From the NCBI GenBank assembly GCA_959022875.1, contig CAUFAM010000008.1:1-14271 (forward strand): a stretch of 14,271 nt of DNA. Reading direction: 5' to 3'. Of the stretch, positions 1-6,187 are shown one piece after another. This DNA is from an uncultured Oscillospiraceae bacterium. Its GTDB lineage: Bacteria > Bacillota > Clostridia > Oscillospirales > Oscillospiraceae. A program made the position numbers and the translations under genes. Below the pieces are notes generated by a model. It was not told where the DNA came from. It ran no database searches and saw only the letters and a program-made list of their open reading frames with translations. Positions within the stretch are counted from its first letter, which is position 1. Every line of letters begins with the position of its first letter.

Positions 1-1
1 G

Positions 2-124
2 GACCATCAGGTAGCAGAAACCCACCCGGAACACCCACATGGAGAAGACGCTGACGGTCATGGTGAAGCTGGCGTCGCCGGCGGCGCGGAGGATGTTGGG
101 CAGGGTGAAGCTGGAGGTTTGCGT
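2..124 (-). pseudogene. MATE-family efflux transporter, internal/C-terminal-half fragment (5' end missing)
   Basis: Reading leftward, the frame that ends at the window edge encodes LPNILRAAGDASFTM followed by a hydrophobic run containing SMWVFRVGF. This resembles the conserved segment in the C-terminal half of MATE (multi-antimicrobial extrusion) transporters, where a Leu-Arg-Ala-Ala-Gly-Asp loop precedes a membrane helix. MATE proteins are about 450 residues long, and the part before this segment should be over 300 residues. Here family-like sequence stops near 115-124, and the obgE terminator lies only about 100 bases further upstream. There is therefore no room for the N-terminal half and no convincing start or ribosome binding site. 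The rest presumably continues left of the window. It is probably a decayed remnant or a rearrangement junction; an assembly misjoin is the alternative. The family call is by memory of the motif, not by search. Confidence 0.6.
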
Positions 125-217
125 GCTGATCTCAGACCTGATTCCATTTCTCCTTGTCCCCTTCGGAAAACGCTCCACACGCTGACACAACAGCTTCCAA
201 CACCATTCCAAGCCAAA

Positions 218-249
218 AAAAACGGCAGGGTTTTTACCCTGCCGTTTTT
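218..249 (-). terminator. Intrinsic terminator of the rplU-prp-rpmA-obgE operon
   Basis: A perfect 14-bp inverted repeat (AAAAACGGCAGGGT at 218-231 and its complement at 236-249) encloses a four-base loop. On the minus strand the stem runs into a stretch of eight T residues. It begins six bases past the obgE stop, so it ends the leftward operon. The A-rich arm would also give a U run on the plus strand, so it may work both ways. Confidence 0.9.
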
Positions 250-255
250 GCTCAC

Positions 256-1536
256 TTACCGCTGATATTCAAATTCCAGGTCATACATGGACACGATGTC
301 CCCGTCCTTGATGCCCATCTCCTCCAGCTTGTCGAACAGGCCAGACTGCCGGAGCATCTTATCAAACCAGTTTCGGGACTCGTAATCCCCGAAGTTCACA
401 TTGGCAATGAGCCGCTGCAGCCAGGGGGCGTCCACCACCCAGGTGCCGTCGAACTCCACAATGTTGACCTCCCCGGCGGTATCCACCTCGGGGGGACGCT
501 CCACGTAGGTTGGCTCGTACACCACCACGGGGGGCAGCTGTTGAAGCTCCTGAGCAGCCTTCTTCACCAGCTCCCGGGTCCCCTGGTGGGCGGCGGCGGA
601 GATTTCAAAGAGCTCCATGCCCTGTGCTTCCACGTGCTTGCGCAGCTTCTCCAGCAGGGAGGGATCTTCCATAATATCCACCTTGTTGGCCGCCACGATC
701 ATCTTCCGGGTGGCCAGCTCGGGGGAATACTGCTTGAGTTCCTCATTGATGGCCTCAAAATCCTCCACAGGATCCCGGCCCTCGCTGCCCGACACATCCA
801 CCACATGGATGAGCAGGCGGCAGCGGTCGATGTGGCGCAGGAAGTCGTGGCCCAGGCCCGCCCCGTCGGCAGCACCCTCAATGATGCCGGGGATGTCAGC
901 CATGACAAAGGACACCCCCTCCTCCACAAAGACCACGCCCAGGTTGGGGAACAGGGTGGTAAAGTGGTAGTTGGCAATCTTGGGCTGGGCCCGGCTCACC
1001 ACGCTCAGCAGAGTGGACTTACCCACATTGGGGAAGCCCACCAGCCCCACGTCGGCCAGCAGCTTCAGCTCCAGGATCACGTCCCGGCTCTGGCCGGGCA
1101 GGCCCGCCTTGGCAAAGCGGGGCACCTGGCGGGTGGGGGTGGCAAAGTGCTTGTTGCCCCAGCCGCCCCGGCCACCCCGGCAGAGGATAAAGGGCTCGGG
1201 ATCGGACATGTCCTTGATGATCTCTCCGGTCTCCGCGTCCCGGATGATGGTGCCCCGGGGCACCCGGAGGACAAGGTCTTCCCCATCCTTGCCGGTACAG
1301 CGCTTGCCGGCTCCGTCGGAACCGTTGCCCGCCACGTACTTGCGCTTATAGCGGAAGTCCATGAGGGTGGACATGTGGTCGTTGATTTCCACCACCACAT
1401 TGCCCCCGCGGCCGCCGTCGCCCCCGTCAGGGCCGCCGGCCGCCACATACTTTTCCCGGTGAAAGGACACCACACCGTTTCCACCGTCGCCGGAACGGAC
1501 GGTGATACGGGCGGTATCTACAAAGGGTGCAGCCAT
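256..1536 (-). CDS. obgE: GTPase ObgE/CgtA
   Basis: Obg-family GTPase that binds the 50S ribosomal subunit and links GTP/ppGpp status to ribosome assembly and growth. It has 426 residues, a normal length for a Firmicute Obg. The glycine-rich Obg fold fills about residues 1-160 (several GGDGG/GGRGG type turns). The G domain follows with the P loop GFPNVGKS (167-174), the switch threonines in HFTT (191-194), DIPG (214-217) and NKVD. A C-terminal OCT domain (about 345-426) is present, as in Gram-positive ObgE. Translation starts at ATG preceded by AAGGAGGTG at good spacing. It is last in the operon after rpmA, with an imperfect hairpin terminator in the gap (1566-1595) that may reduce its expression relative to the ribosomal proteins. 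Confidence 0.97.
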   Translation of the reverse strand: MAAPFVDTARITVRSGDGGNGVVSFHREKYVAAGGPDGGDGGRGGNVVVEINDHMSTLMDFRYKRKYVAGNGSDGAGKRCTGKDGEDLVLRVPRGTIIRDAETGEIIKDMSDPEPFILCRGGRGGWGNKHFATPTRQVPRFAKAGLPGQSRDVILELKLLADVGLVGFPNVGKSTLLSVVSRAQPKIANYHFTTLFPNLGVVFVEEGVSFVMADIPGIIEGAADGAGLGHDFLRHIDRCRLLIHVVDVSGSEGRDPVEDFEAINEELKQYSPELATRKMIVAANKVDIMEDPSLLEKLRKHVEAQGMELFEISAAAHQGTRELVKKAAQELQQLPPVVVYEPTYVERPPEVDTAGEVNIVEFDGTWVVDAPWLQRLIANVNFGDYESRNWFDKMLRQSGLFDKLEEMGIKDGDIVSMYDLEFEYQR

Positions 1537-1565
1537 AAAGGCACCTCCTTACTTGTTCAAAAGAT

Positions 1566-1595
1566 AAGCCGCAAACGGTATGTCGTTTGCGGCTT
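1566..1595 (-). terminator. Hairpin between rpmA and obgE (partial terminator or processing site)
   Basis: A 12-bp perfect inverted repeat (AAGCCGCAAACG, loop of six) lies between the rpmA stop and the obgE ribosome binding site. On the minus strand it is followed by ATCTTTTG, a weak U tract. This suggests partial termination or an RNA stability/processing element that sets the ratio of L27 to ObgE transcripts. Transcription presumably reads through into obgE, since no clear promoter is visible in this short gap. Confidence 0.6.
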
Positions 1596-1610
1596 CATGT
1601 CAGCAACTAA

Positions 1611-1898
1611 TTACTGAGCGGACTCCTCGATGATAGAGACCTGCTTGCGGTCCTTGCCCAGGCGGTGGAACTTCACCCGGCCGGACTTCATGGCAAACAG
1701 AGTGTCATCGCTGCCCTTGCCCACATTGACGCCGGGATGGATGTGAGTGCCCCGCTGGCGAACCAGCACGTTGCCGGCCAGCACGAACTGACCGTCGCCC
1801 CGCTTCACGCCCAGGCGCTTGGCCTCGGAATCACGGCCGTTACGAGTGGAGCCAACGCCCTTTTTGTGGGCGAAAAACTGTAAACCGATGTTCAGCAT
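1611..1898 (-). CDS. rpmA: 50S ribosomal protein L27 (precursor with cleavable N-terminus)
   Basis: Ribosomal protein L27, whose N-terminal tail reaches the peptidyl transferase centre. It has 95 residues. The protein begins MLNIGLQFFAHKKG. In Firmicutes the LQFF|A segment is a known cleavage site of the protease Prp, which removes the first nine residues so that the mature protein begins at Ala10. The basic body contains NGRDSEAKRLGVKRGDG and an RQRGTHIHPG motif typical of L27. The start ATG follows GGAGGTG, which overlaps the last codons of prp, with a five-base gap between the genes, so translation is probably coupled. Confidence 0.97.
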   Translation of the reverse strand: MLNIGLQFFAHKKGVGSTRNGRDSEAKRLGVKRGDGQFVLAGNVLVRQRGTHIHPGVNVGKGSDDTLFAMKSGRVKFHRLGKDRKQVSIIEESAQ

Positions 1899-1903
1899 AT
1901 CTT

Positions 1904-2233
1904 TTACACCTCCATGACGGAAATATGTTGAGGATACTCCTCCGCCAGCTGGACAAAGTGAACCATGAGGCCGGTCAGGAGGGCCTGACAGGTGCTCTCG
2001 TTGGTCTGTCCCAGACTTGCGGGAAGTTTCAGGGAGATAGACGCGTCCTTTTCCTTCACCTTTACCGAAGCCTCCAGCCCCAGCACATCATTGATAGTGC
2101 ACTCAGCAAGCCGGACGGCGCTGGTAATGGCCGCGCAGACAATGTCCTCACCCTCCGGGGCGTAGCCGCTGTGTCCCTTGACTTCAAAGCCAGTGATGCG
2201 GCTGCCCTGGGAATAAAAAGTGACGGTGGTCAT
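1904..2233 (-). CDS. prp: Ribosomal-processing cysteine protease Prp
   Basis: Small cysteine protease that trims the N-terminal extension of L27, an essential step in Firmicutes that keep this extension. It has 109 residues, the usual size. The catalytic pair is visible: His21 in GHSGYAPEGEDIVCAA and Cys33 twelve residues later. The rest is the alpha/beta body of the family. The ATG start shares its A with the TGA stop of rplU (TGATG), so the gene is translationally coupled to L21. It lies between rplU and rpmA, the standard position. Its presence agrees with the LQFFA site in the L27 encoded next door. Confidence 0.95.
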   Translation of the reverse strand: MTTVTFYSQGSRITGFEVKGHSGYAPEGEDIVCAAITSAVRLAECTINDVLGLEASVKVKEKDASISLKLPASLGQTNESTCQALLTGLMVHFVQLAEEYPQHISVMEV

Positions 2234-2541
2234 CAGGCCTTGATGGCGCCGATCTGCACCTTGGTGTAGGGCTGACGGTGGCCCTGACGCTTGCGGTAGC
2301 CCTTCTTGGGGTTGTACTTGAAGATACGGACCTTCTTACCCTTGCCGTTCTTCACCACAGTGGCCTCCACGCTGGCGCCCTCCACAACGGGAGCGCCGAA
2401 GGTGGCCTTGTCCCCGTCCAGGATAGCCAGCACCTCGAAGGTGACGGTCTCCCCGGCCTCGGCCTCCAGCTTCTCGATGAAGAGGGTATCGCCCTCAGCC
2501 ACCTTGTACTGCTTGCCGCCGGTCACGATGATAGCGTTCAT
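2233..2541 (-). CDS. rplU: 50S ribosomal protein L21
   Basis: Ribosomal protein L21, a 23S rRNA-binding protein of the large subunit. It has 102 residues, full length. The N-terminus IIVTGGKQYKV and the C-terminal basic segment KKVRIFKYNPKKGYRKRQGH are characteristic. The ATG is preceded by AAGGAG with a ten-base spacer. It is first in the rplU-prp-rpmA-obgE operon, and its 5' UTR carries a structured leader likely to be involved in autoregulation. The stop codon overlaps the prp start by one base. Confidence 0.97.
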   Translation of the reverse strand: MNAIIVTGGKQYKVAEGDTLFIEKLEAEAGETVTFEVLAILDGDKATFGAPVVEGASVEATVVKNGKGKKVRIFKYNPKKGYRKRQGHRQPYTKVQIGAIKA

Positions 2542-2547
2542 TGATAT

Positions 2548-2617
2548 TCAACTCCTTCATTACGGGCTCGCTCTTGTAGGCGAGGCATTTCCTCTTGATG
2601 GCCTACGCAATGCGGCT
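2548..2617 (-). promoter_or_regulatory. L21 leader-like structured 5' UTR of rplU
   Basis: Between the predicted transcription start (about 2616) and the rplU ribosome binding site, the RNA can form a bipartite hairpin: GUAGGC (2606-2601) with GCCUAC (2581-2576), plus inner GAGG (2594-2591) with CCUC (2585-2582), and an asymmetric CAUCAA bulge. A competing hairpin, CUCGC (2584-2580) with GCGAG (2571-2567), uses the same bases. Firmicutes often carry an L21 leader at this place, thought to give feedback control by the ribosomal protein. Assignment to that class is from position and fold. No covariance search was possible. Confidence 0.65.
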
Positions 2618-2622
2618 CTAGT

Positions 2623-2651
2623 AGTTTATCAGCCTCCCTAGGACTTGTCAA
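2623..2651 (-). promoter_or_regulatory. Sigma-A promoter of the rplU operon
   Basis: Minus strand: consensus -35 TTGACA (2651-2646), a 17-base spacer, and -10 TAAACT (2628-2623). The predicted start falls near 2616, just before the structured leader. The -35 is a perfect match, as expected for a ribosomal protein operon. Confidence 0.8.
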
Positions 2652-2715
2652 GAGAAAGAAGCGATTTTTTATTTTATTTTTTAGATTTTTCCCTTTTATC
2701 GATAATAAGAATTTG

Positions 2716-2744
2716 TTGCATTAACGAGGATTCTGTGCTATGAT
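2716..2744 (+). promoter_or_regulatory. Sigma-A promoter of the small hypothetical gene at 2774
   Basis: Plus strand: TTGCAT (2716-2721), a 17-base spacer, TATGAT (2739-2744). The expected transcription start is near 2751, leaving a short leader before the AAGGAGG ribosome binding site. It is divergent from the rplU promoter, and the two -35 boxes are about 65 bases apart in an AT-rich stretch. Confidence 0.75.
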
Positions 2745-2773
2745 AAACACACAAAACCCAAGGAGGCGGCTTT

Positions 2774-3130
2774 ATGAAATTCACCGGTTCTACCTCTCTC
2801 CCCCGGGAACAGCTGTGTGCAGACTTTCGCCAAGCCCGCAGCCTGGGGCGGGTGCGTCTCGGGGAACACTGCGTCTATTTCCAGAAGTTTTCCGGCACCT
2901 TCGCCCTCCCCTATGACCGGATTCTCCGGGCCTGGGTGCGCCAGGAGGAGGTCAGGGCCAATCTGTGCTGCGGCCGGGCCAATTTTGACCAGTTTTACCT
3001 CATGGTCCAGGAAGAGGGGTGTGCTGTGTACCGGGGGCAGGTACTCAGCAAAGAGGCGGGCCGGGCCTGTCTGGACTGTATCCGGGCCAAAAGTCCCGGC
3101 ACTCTCATTGCCCCGCCGGACAGGCCATAA
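2774..3130 (+). CDS. Hypothetical protein, 118 aa
   Basis: Function not recognised. The gene is credible: it has its own promoter, AAGGAGG seven bases before the ATG, and a strong terminator shortly after the stop. The protein is soluble-looking, with no signal peptide or membrane helix. It is rich in aromatic and basic residues and carries five cysteines, including LCC near residue 64 and CLDC near 99. The pattern of alternating strands followed by a short C-terminal helix (KEAGRACLDCIR) could suit a small PH-like or other beta-rich fold, but that is a guess. The proline-rich last ten residues look disordered. It is monocistronic between divergent rplU and convergent glycosyltransferase genes, so context gives no clue to function. 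Confidence 0.75.
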   Translation: MKFTGSTSLPREQLCADFRQARSLGRVRLGEHCVYFQKFSGTFALPYDRILRAWVRQEEVRANLCCGRANFDQFYLMVQEEGCAVYRGQVLSKEAGRACLDCIRAKSPGTLIAPPDRP

Positions 3131-3163
3131 GCTGTACCTTAAATTGGTTCTCTTGATAAAATA

Positions 3164-3190
3164 ACGGGCCGCCCTTGCTGGGCGGCCCGT
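3164..3190. terminator. Bidirectional intrinsic terminator between convergent genes
   Basis: Perfect 11-bp stem ACGGGCCGCCC (3164-3174), loop TTGCT, complement at 3180-3190. On the plus strand it is followed by TTTATATTTT and on the minus strand by TATTTTAT. It therefore serves both the 118-aa gene and the leftward glycosyltransferase. Confidence 0.9.
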
Positions 3191-3242
3191 TTTATATTTT
3201 GCGGATACCCGACAGCGCAATTACGCGTCCAGGACTTCTTTC

Positions 3243-4520
3243 TCAGCCCATTCCCTTGACCTTCTTGCCGGCGGTGTGGTAGATGGGCTTCCACTCCACC
3301 TTCTGCACCAGGGCCGCGATGGAGATGGGAATGTAGGTGAACATGAAGATGGGGAAGGTAAACACATACCCCAACTTTTTCACGGGGGAGGCATCAATGT
3401 GCTTCCACTCCGACAGGACGGTCAGAATCCCGTAAATCAGCAGGCCCACATAGAAGTTGACCACCGCAGAGAAGATGAAGTGCACCGTCTCGCCGATGAT
3501 CCATGCGGCCAGGTACACCGGCTGGGTCAGACAGACCACCAGGATCAGGGCATTGAACAAGATCATTCCCAGCGTCAGCAGCATGCCGGGCGCCACCGTG
3601 GCAAACATGTCATAGCAGGACAGGCCCCGGCGCCCCAGGCGCAGGCAGCCTTTCATCAGGGGAAGGGTATACGCCCGGTCCACCTGGTAAAATCCCTTGG
3701 ACCACCGCAGGCGCTGATCCCAGGACTGGCGGAAGGTGGTGGGCTGCTCGTCATAGACCACAGCCTTGTCGCAGTAACCGATTTTCCGGCCCTGAACGGC
3801 GCAGTCCACCGAGAACTGAATGTCCTCGGTCAGCAGGTGGAAGGGCCAGCCACCGTTTTCTTCAATGACCTTGGCCGACACCAGGAAGCCCGTTCCGGAG
3901 ACGTGGCAGTTGGTTCCCAGCAAGGTGCGGGGGAAATTGAGGAACCGGGCCTCCCGCAAAAACCAGATGGAATATCCAGCGGAGATCCAGTTGGTACCGA
4001 AGTTCTTGGAATTACGGTAGCAGGTCAGGGCGTCATAGCCCTTGTCAAAGGTACGGTTCATCTCCCGGACAAAATTGGGGTCCACCAGGTTGTCCGCGTC
4101 AAAGACAAAGTACCCGTCGTAGTTCCACTTTCCCTCCTCCTTCAGACGGTGAAAGAGGTAGTCCATGGCGTAGCCTTTCCCCTTATGTACATTGTCAAAG
4201 CGCTCATAGACAAAGGCACCGGCCCGGCGGGCCACCGCGGCGGTATTGTCAGTGCAATTATCCGCCACCACATATAGATCCAGCAGTTCTGTGGGATAAT
4301 TCTGCCTGCGCAGGCTTTCCAATAGTTCGCCGATCACGCCCGCCTCATTCCGGGCGGACACGATGGCGGCAAAGCGGTGCAGCCGGCTGGGCTGGTGATG
4401 TTCCTGCCAGCGGCGGCACACAAGGCCCACCACTACATAGAAGCCCTGATACAAATACAGGACTGCAAACAGAACGATCACAGCCAGATTCAGATCTTTT
4501 ACAAACTCTAACATTGTCAT
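3243..4520 (-). CDS. Membrane glycosyltransferase family 2 (processive, cellulose/hyaluronan-synthase-like)
   Basis: Inverting glycosyltransferase that probably makes or extends a cell-surface polysaccharide or glycolipid from a nucleotide sugar at the membrane. With the chosen start it has 425 residues. A membrane helix spans about 11-34. The GT-A domain follows: AAIVSARNE (51-59), VVADNCTDNT (84-93), the metal-binding DADN (141-144), SGTGF (208-212), the catalytic-base motif TED (231-233) and QRLRW (269-273). The last two are hallmarks of processive GT2 enzymes. About four hydrophobic segments follow (about 308-330, 335-350, 353-370, 385-405). I chose the ATG at 4520 because GGAGG lies nine bases upstream. 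The frame stays open 48 codons further, but that part is non-hydrophobic and lies in the leader. The gene is alone, so the sugar and product are unknown. A hairpin-U7 element in its leader suggests attenuation. Confidence 0.88.
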   Translation of the reverse strand: MTMLEFVKDLNLAVIVLFAVLYLYQGFYVVVGLVCRRWQEHHQPSRLHRFAAIVSARNEAGVIGELLESLRRQNYPTELLDLYVVADNCTDNTAAVARRAGAFVYERFDNVHKGKGYAMDYLFHRLKEEGKWNYDGYFVFDADNLVDPNFVREMNRTFDKGYDALTCYRNSKNFGTNWISAGYSIWFLREARFLNFPRTLLGTNCHVSGTGFLVSAKVIEENGGWPFHLLTEDIQFSVDCAVQGRKIGYCDKAVVYDEQPTTFRQSWDQRLRWSKGFYQVDRAYTLPLMKGCLRLGRRGLSCYDMFATVAPGMLLTLGMILFNALILVVCLTQPVYLAAWIIGETVHFIFSAVVNFYVGLLIYGILTVLSEWKHIDASPVKKLGYVFTFPIFMFTYIPISIAALVQKVEWKPIYHTAGKKVKGMG

Positions 4521-4617
4521 TTCAAAAATCCTCCAGGGTAAGCTCCAGCGCCCCAGCGGGGATTCTTTTTCGGTTTTGTTCACCCCCGCCGTCGATCTCT
4601 TTCCCCATCCTCCGGAC

Positions 4618-4676
4618 AAAAAAAGAGAGGGAGGAACCTGTCCCTGCCGTCTTGCCGGGGACATGCTTTCCTCCCA
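4618..4676 (-). promoter_or_regulatory. Leader attenuator (hairpin plus U7) upstream of the glycosyltransferase gene
   Basis: In the minus-strand leader, GGGAGGAA (4675-4668) pairs with TTCCTCCC (4636-4629), and inside this TGTCCC pairs with GGGACA. The loop and bulges contain CGGCAAGACGG. The outer stem is followed by TCTC and seven T residues (4624-4618), the layout of an intrinsic terminator. It lies between the promoter (-10 at 4696-4691) and the start codon at 4520, so it would stop transcription before the gene unless prevented. It matches no riboswitch class I recognise. An anti-terminator is not obvious, although GGAGGA just downstream could compete for TCCTCC. It may be an attenuator, a protein-binding site, or the end of a small RNA of about 65 bases. 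Confidence 0.6.
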
Positions 4677-4690
4677 AAGGCGCAGGGATT

Positions 4691-4718
4691 ATCATACCAT
4701 GTTTCAAAGAGATTACAA
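4691..4718 (-). promoter_or_regulatory. Promoter of the glycosyltransferase transcript
   Basis: Minus strand: -35 TTGTAA (4718-4713), a 16-base spacer, -10 TATGAT (4696-4691), with a TG one base before it (extended -10, TGGTATGAT). The start of transcription would be near 4685, only about ten bases before the attenuator hairpin. Confidence 0.65.
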
Positions 4719-4780
4719 GCATAATAAGTACTAATTAAGCAATTCTTAAGAAACTATTTTCAGTTTGTTTAACAAAAATG

Positions 4781-4810
4781 AAGCTCACGCCCGGCTTTGG
4801 GCGTGAGCTT
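4781..4810 (-). terminator. Intrinsic terminator of the thrR-hom-lysC operon
   Basis: A 12-bp perfect stem AAGCTCACGCCC (4781-4792), loop of six, complement at 4799-4810. On the minus strand it is followed by CATTTTTG. It lies about 60 bases after the end of the aspartate kinase reading frame. Confidence 0.8.
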
Positions 4811-4873
4811 TTCAAGCCTATTTCAGTTTTTCAAATCCGGCATACCGGCCAAACACAGCTGCCGCTGCGGCGC

Positions 4874-5335
4874 TCAGTTGCCGCCGAACTCGCTGAAGAA
4901 GCGGTCATGGACGGCCTGGACGGCCCGGTCGGCCTCCCGCTCGTCCACCAGGACGGAGACCTTGATCTCACTGGTGGAGATCATGTTGATGTTGATGCCC
5001 GCGGAGAACAGGGCCTCAAACATCTTGCAGGCCACGCCGGCGTTGTTGGCCATGCCAGCGCCCACGATAGAGATCTTGGCAATCTGGTCGTTGAGCTCCA
5101 CGCTCTTGCAGCCGATGGCCTCCTTGTGCTCCTCCATGACCTCCTTGGCGCGCTGGGCATCGCTGCGGGCCACGGTGAAGCTGATGTCCTTACTGTCGTC
5201 ACGGCCAATGGACTGGAGAATAATGTCTACGTTGATGTTCTCCTTAGCCAGCAGAGAGAAGATTTTAAAAGCGATACCGGGCTGATCGGCCAGCCCCACC
5301 AGAGCCAGGCGGGCCACATTTTTATCTTTGGCCAC
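4874..5335 (-). CDS. lysC: Aspartate kinase, regulatory ACT-domain part (separated by a frameshift)
   Basis: C-terminal regulatory half of aspartate kinase, 153 residues as an isolated frame. It has two tandem ACT domains: one around VARLALVGLADQPGIAFKI, the second around IAKISIVGAGMANNAGVACK, followed by INMISTSEIKVSVLVDE. These domains bind the end-product inhibitor (lysine or threonine) in the family. In this reading the frame is not joined to the catalytic part: an A7 run at 5356-5350 puts it one base out of phase. Removing one A gives a continuous 407-residue protein, and gives a 161-residue product from the internal ATG at 5360. The only start available in the frame as given is the GTG at 5335, which has no clear ribosome binding site, so free translation from there is doubtful. 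Catalysis lies in the upstream part, 5322-6098. Confidence 0.8.
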   Translation of the reverse strand: MAKDKNVARLALVGLADQPGIAFKIFSLLAKENINVDIILQSIGRDDSKDISFTVARSDAQRAKEVMEEHKEAIGCKSVELNDQIAKISIVGAGMANNAGVACKMFEALFSAGININMISTSEIKVSVLVDEREADRAVQAVHDRFFSEFGGN

Positions 5336-6098
5336 ACCGCTGACATGCGTTTTTTTCCATGGTTTTTACTACCTCCTTCACTTGGGTACCGGGATTGCCG
5401 GTAAAGCTGGAGAGGACCTCCAGATTGACATTATAGCGCTTGGCCATTTCCACCGAGCGGTTGTGGAGCACCTGGGCACCCAGGCTGGCCAGCTCCAGCA
5501 TCTCGTCATAGGTAATCTCATCCAGCTTGCGGGCACCTTTGACGGTGCGGGGATCGGCGGTGTAGACGCCGTCCACGTCGGTGTAAATCTGGCACAGGTC
5601 GGCCCGCAGGGCGGCAGCCAGCGCCACCGCAGAGGTGTCTGAACCGCCCCGGCCCAGGGTGGTGATGTCGTCGTACTTGTTGATGCCCTGGAAGCCGGCC
5701 ACCAGAACAATCTTCTTCTTGTCCAGCTCCTTCTGGATCCGCTCGGTGCGGATGCGCTTAATGCGGGCGGCGGAATAAGAGGAATCCGTAAGCATACCCG
5801 CCTGCCAACCGGTGAGAGAGATGGCCTGGTAGCCCATGCGCTCAATGGCCATGACGCAAAGAGAGATGGAAATCTGCTCACCGGTGGACAGGAGCATATC
5901 CATTTCCCGCTTGGAGGCGTTGGGGTTAATCTCCTTCGCCTTCTCGATGAGGTCGTCGGTGGTGTCACCCTGCGCAGACAGGACGGCCACCACACTGTGG
6001 CCCTTGCGGTAGGTCTCGGTGATGATCCGGGCCACATTCCGGATCTTGTCGGCGTCGGCCACAGAGCTGCCGCCGAATTTTTGTACGATAAGTGCCAT
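5322..6098 (-). CDS. lysC: Aspartate kinase, catalytic domain (frame ends early after A7 run)
   Basis: Phosphorylates L-aspartate, the first step of the lysine, methionine and threonine pathway. As read, it has 258 residues. The first 249 are a normal aspartokinase catalytic domain: KFGGSS (7-12), a STGEQ segment, and TTLGRGGSDTSAVALAA followed by YTDVDGVYTADPR. After Met247-Glu-Lys the frame runs out of phase at the A7 homopolymer and stops nine residues later. Family members of this class are about 400-410 residues. The full span 4874-6098 is 1225 bases, one more than a multiple of three, and deleting one A restores a 407-residue enzyme. It is the third gene after the regulator and hom. Start ATG follows AGGGGGAA. 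It may be a sequencing homopolymer error, a real mutation, or a slippage site. Confidence 0.88.
   Translation of the reverse strand: MALIVQKFGGSSVADADKIRNVARIITETYRKGHSVVAVLSAQGDTTDDLIEKAKEINPNASKREMDMLLSTGEQISISLCVMAIERMGYQAISLTGWQAGMLTDSSYSAARIKRIRTERIQKELDKKKIVLVAGFQGINKYDDITTLGRGGSDTSAVALAAALRADLCQIYTDVDGVYTADPRTVKGARKLDEITYDEMLELASLGAQVLHNRSVEMAKRYNVNLEVLSSFTGNPGTQVKEVVKTMEKNACQRCGQR
5350..5378 (-). promoter_or_regulatory. Internal translation start for an aspartokinase beta subunit, followed by A7 frameshift site
   Basis: Within the aspartokinase linker the minus strand has AAGGAGGT (5378-5371), ten bases, then ATG (5360-5358) coding Met247. This is the layout of the in-frame second start known for Bacillus subtilis aspartokinase II, whose beta subunit is the ACT half. 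One codon later comes the A7 run (5356-5350). As given, translation from this ATG stops after 12 codons. With six A residues it would give a 161-residue ACT-domain subunit. Confidence 0.7.
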
Positions 6099-6141
6099 GT
6101 ATGTTTTCCCCCTAAAAGGTCAAATCAAAATAATCCGGTTT

Positions 6142-6158
6142 GGGGAGCAGGGCTCCCC
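6142..6158 (-). repeat. Small GC-rich hairpin between hom and lysC
   Basis: Inverted repeat GGGGAGC (6142-6148), three-base loop, GCTCCCC (6152-6158) in the 89-base gap between hom and lysC. The minus strand after it reads AAACCGGATTATTTTG, with no U tract, so it is more likely an RNA-stability or processing element than a terminator. Confidence 0.5.
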
Positions 6159-6187
6159 CACCATTCTATGCCCTCCCGGGCCCCGTG

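Noticed and set aside
154..1617. Long plus-strand ORF of 487 codons over obgE
   Set aside because: Its protein is His/Gly/Leu-rich low-quality sequence antisense to a clear ObgE. It is a shadow frame of a GC-rich gene.
4521..4664. Upstream start of the glycosyltransferase (48 extra codons)
   Set aside because: The extra part lies in the leader downstream of the attenuator, has no ribosome binding site of its own and no family-like sequence. The ATG at 4520 has GGAGG at good spacing.
4618..4685. Cyclic-di-GMP (GEMM) or guanidine riboswitch in the glycosyltransferase leader
   Set aside because: The conserved core motifs of these classes are not seen, and the leader before the terminator stem is too short for the GEMM-I aptamer.
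5350..5356. Programmed -1 ribosomal frameshift at A AAA AAC in lysC
   Set aside because: The heptamer is a canonical -1 slippery site in the right phase, but a -1 shift leads to the wrong frame. The ACT half needs +1 (or loss of one A), so -1 frameshifting cannot join the halves.
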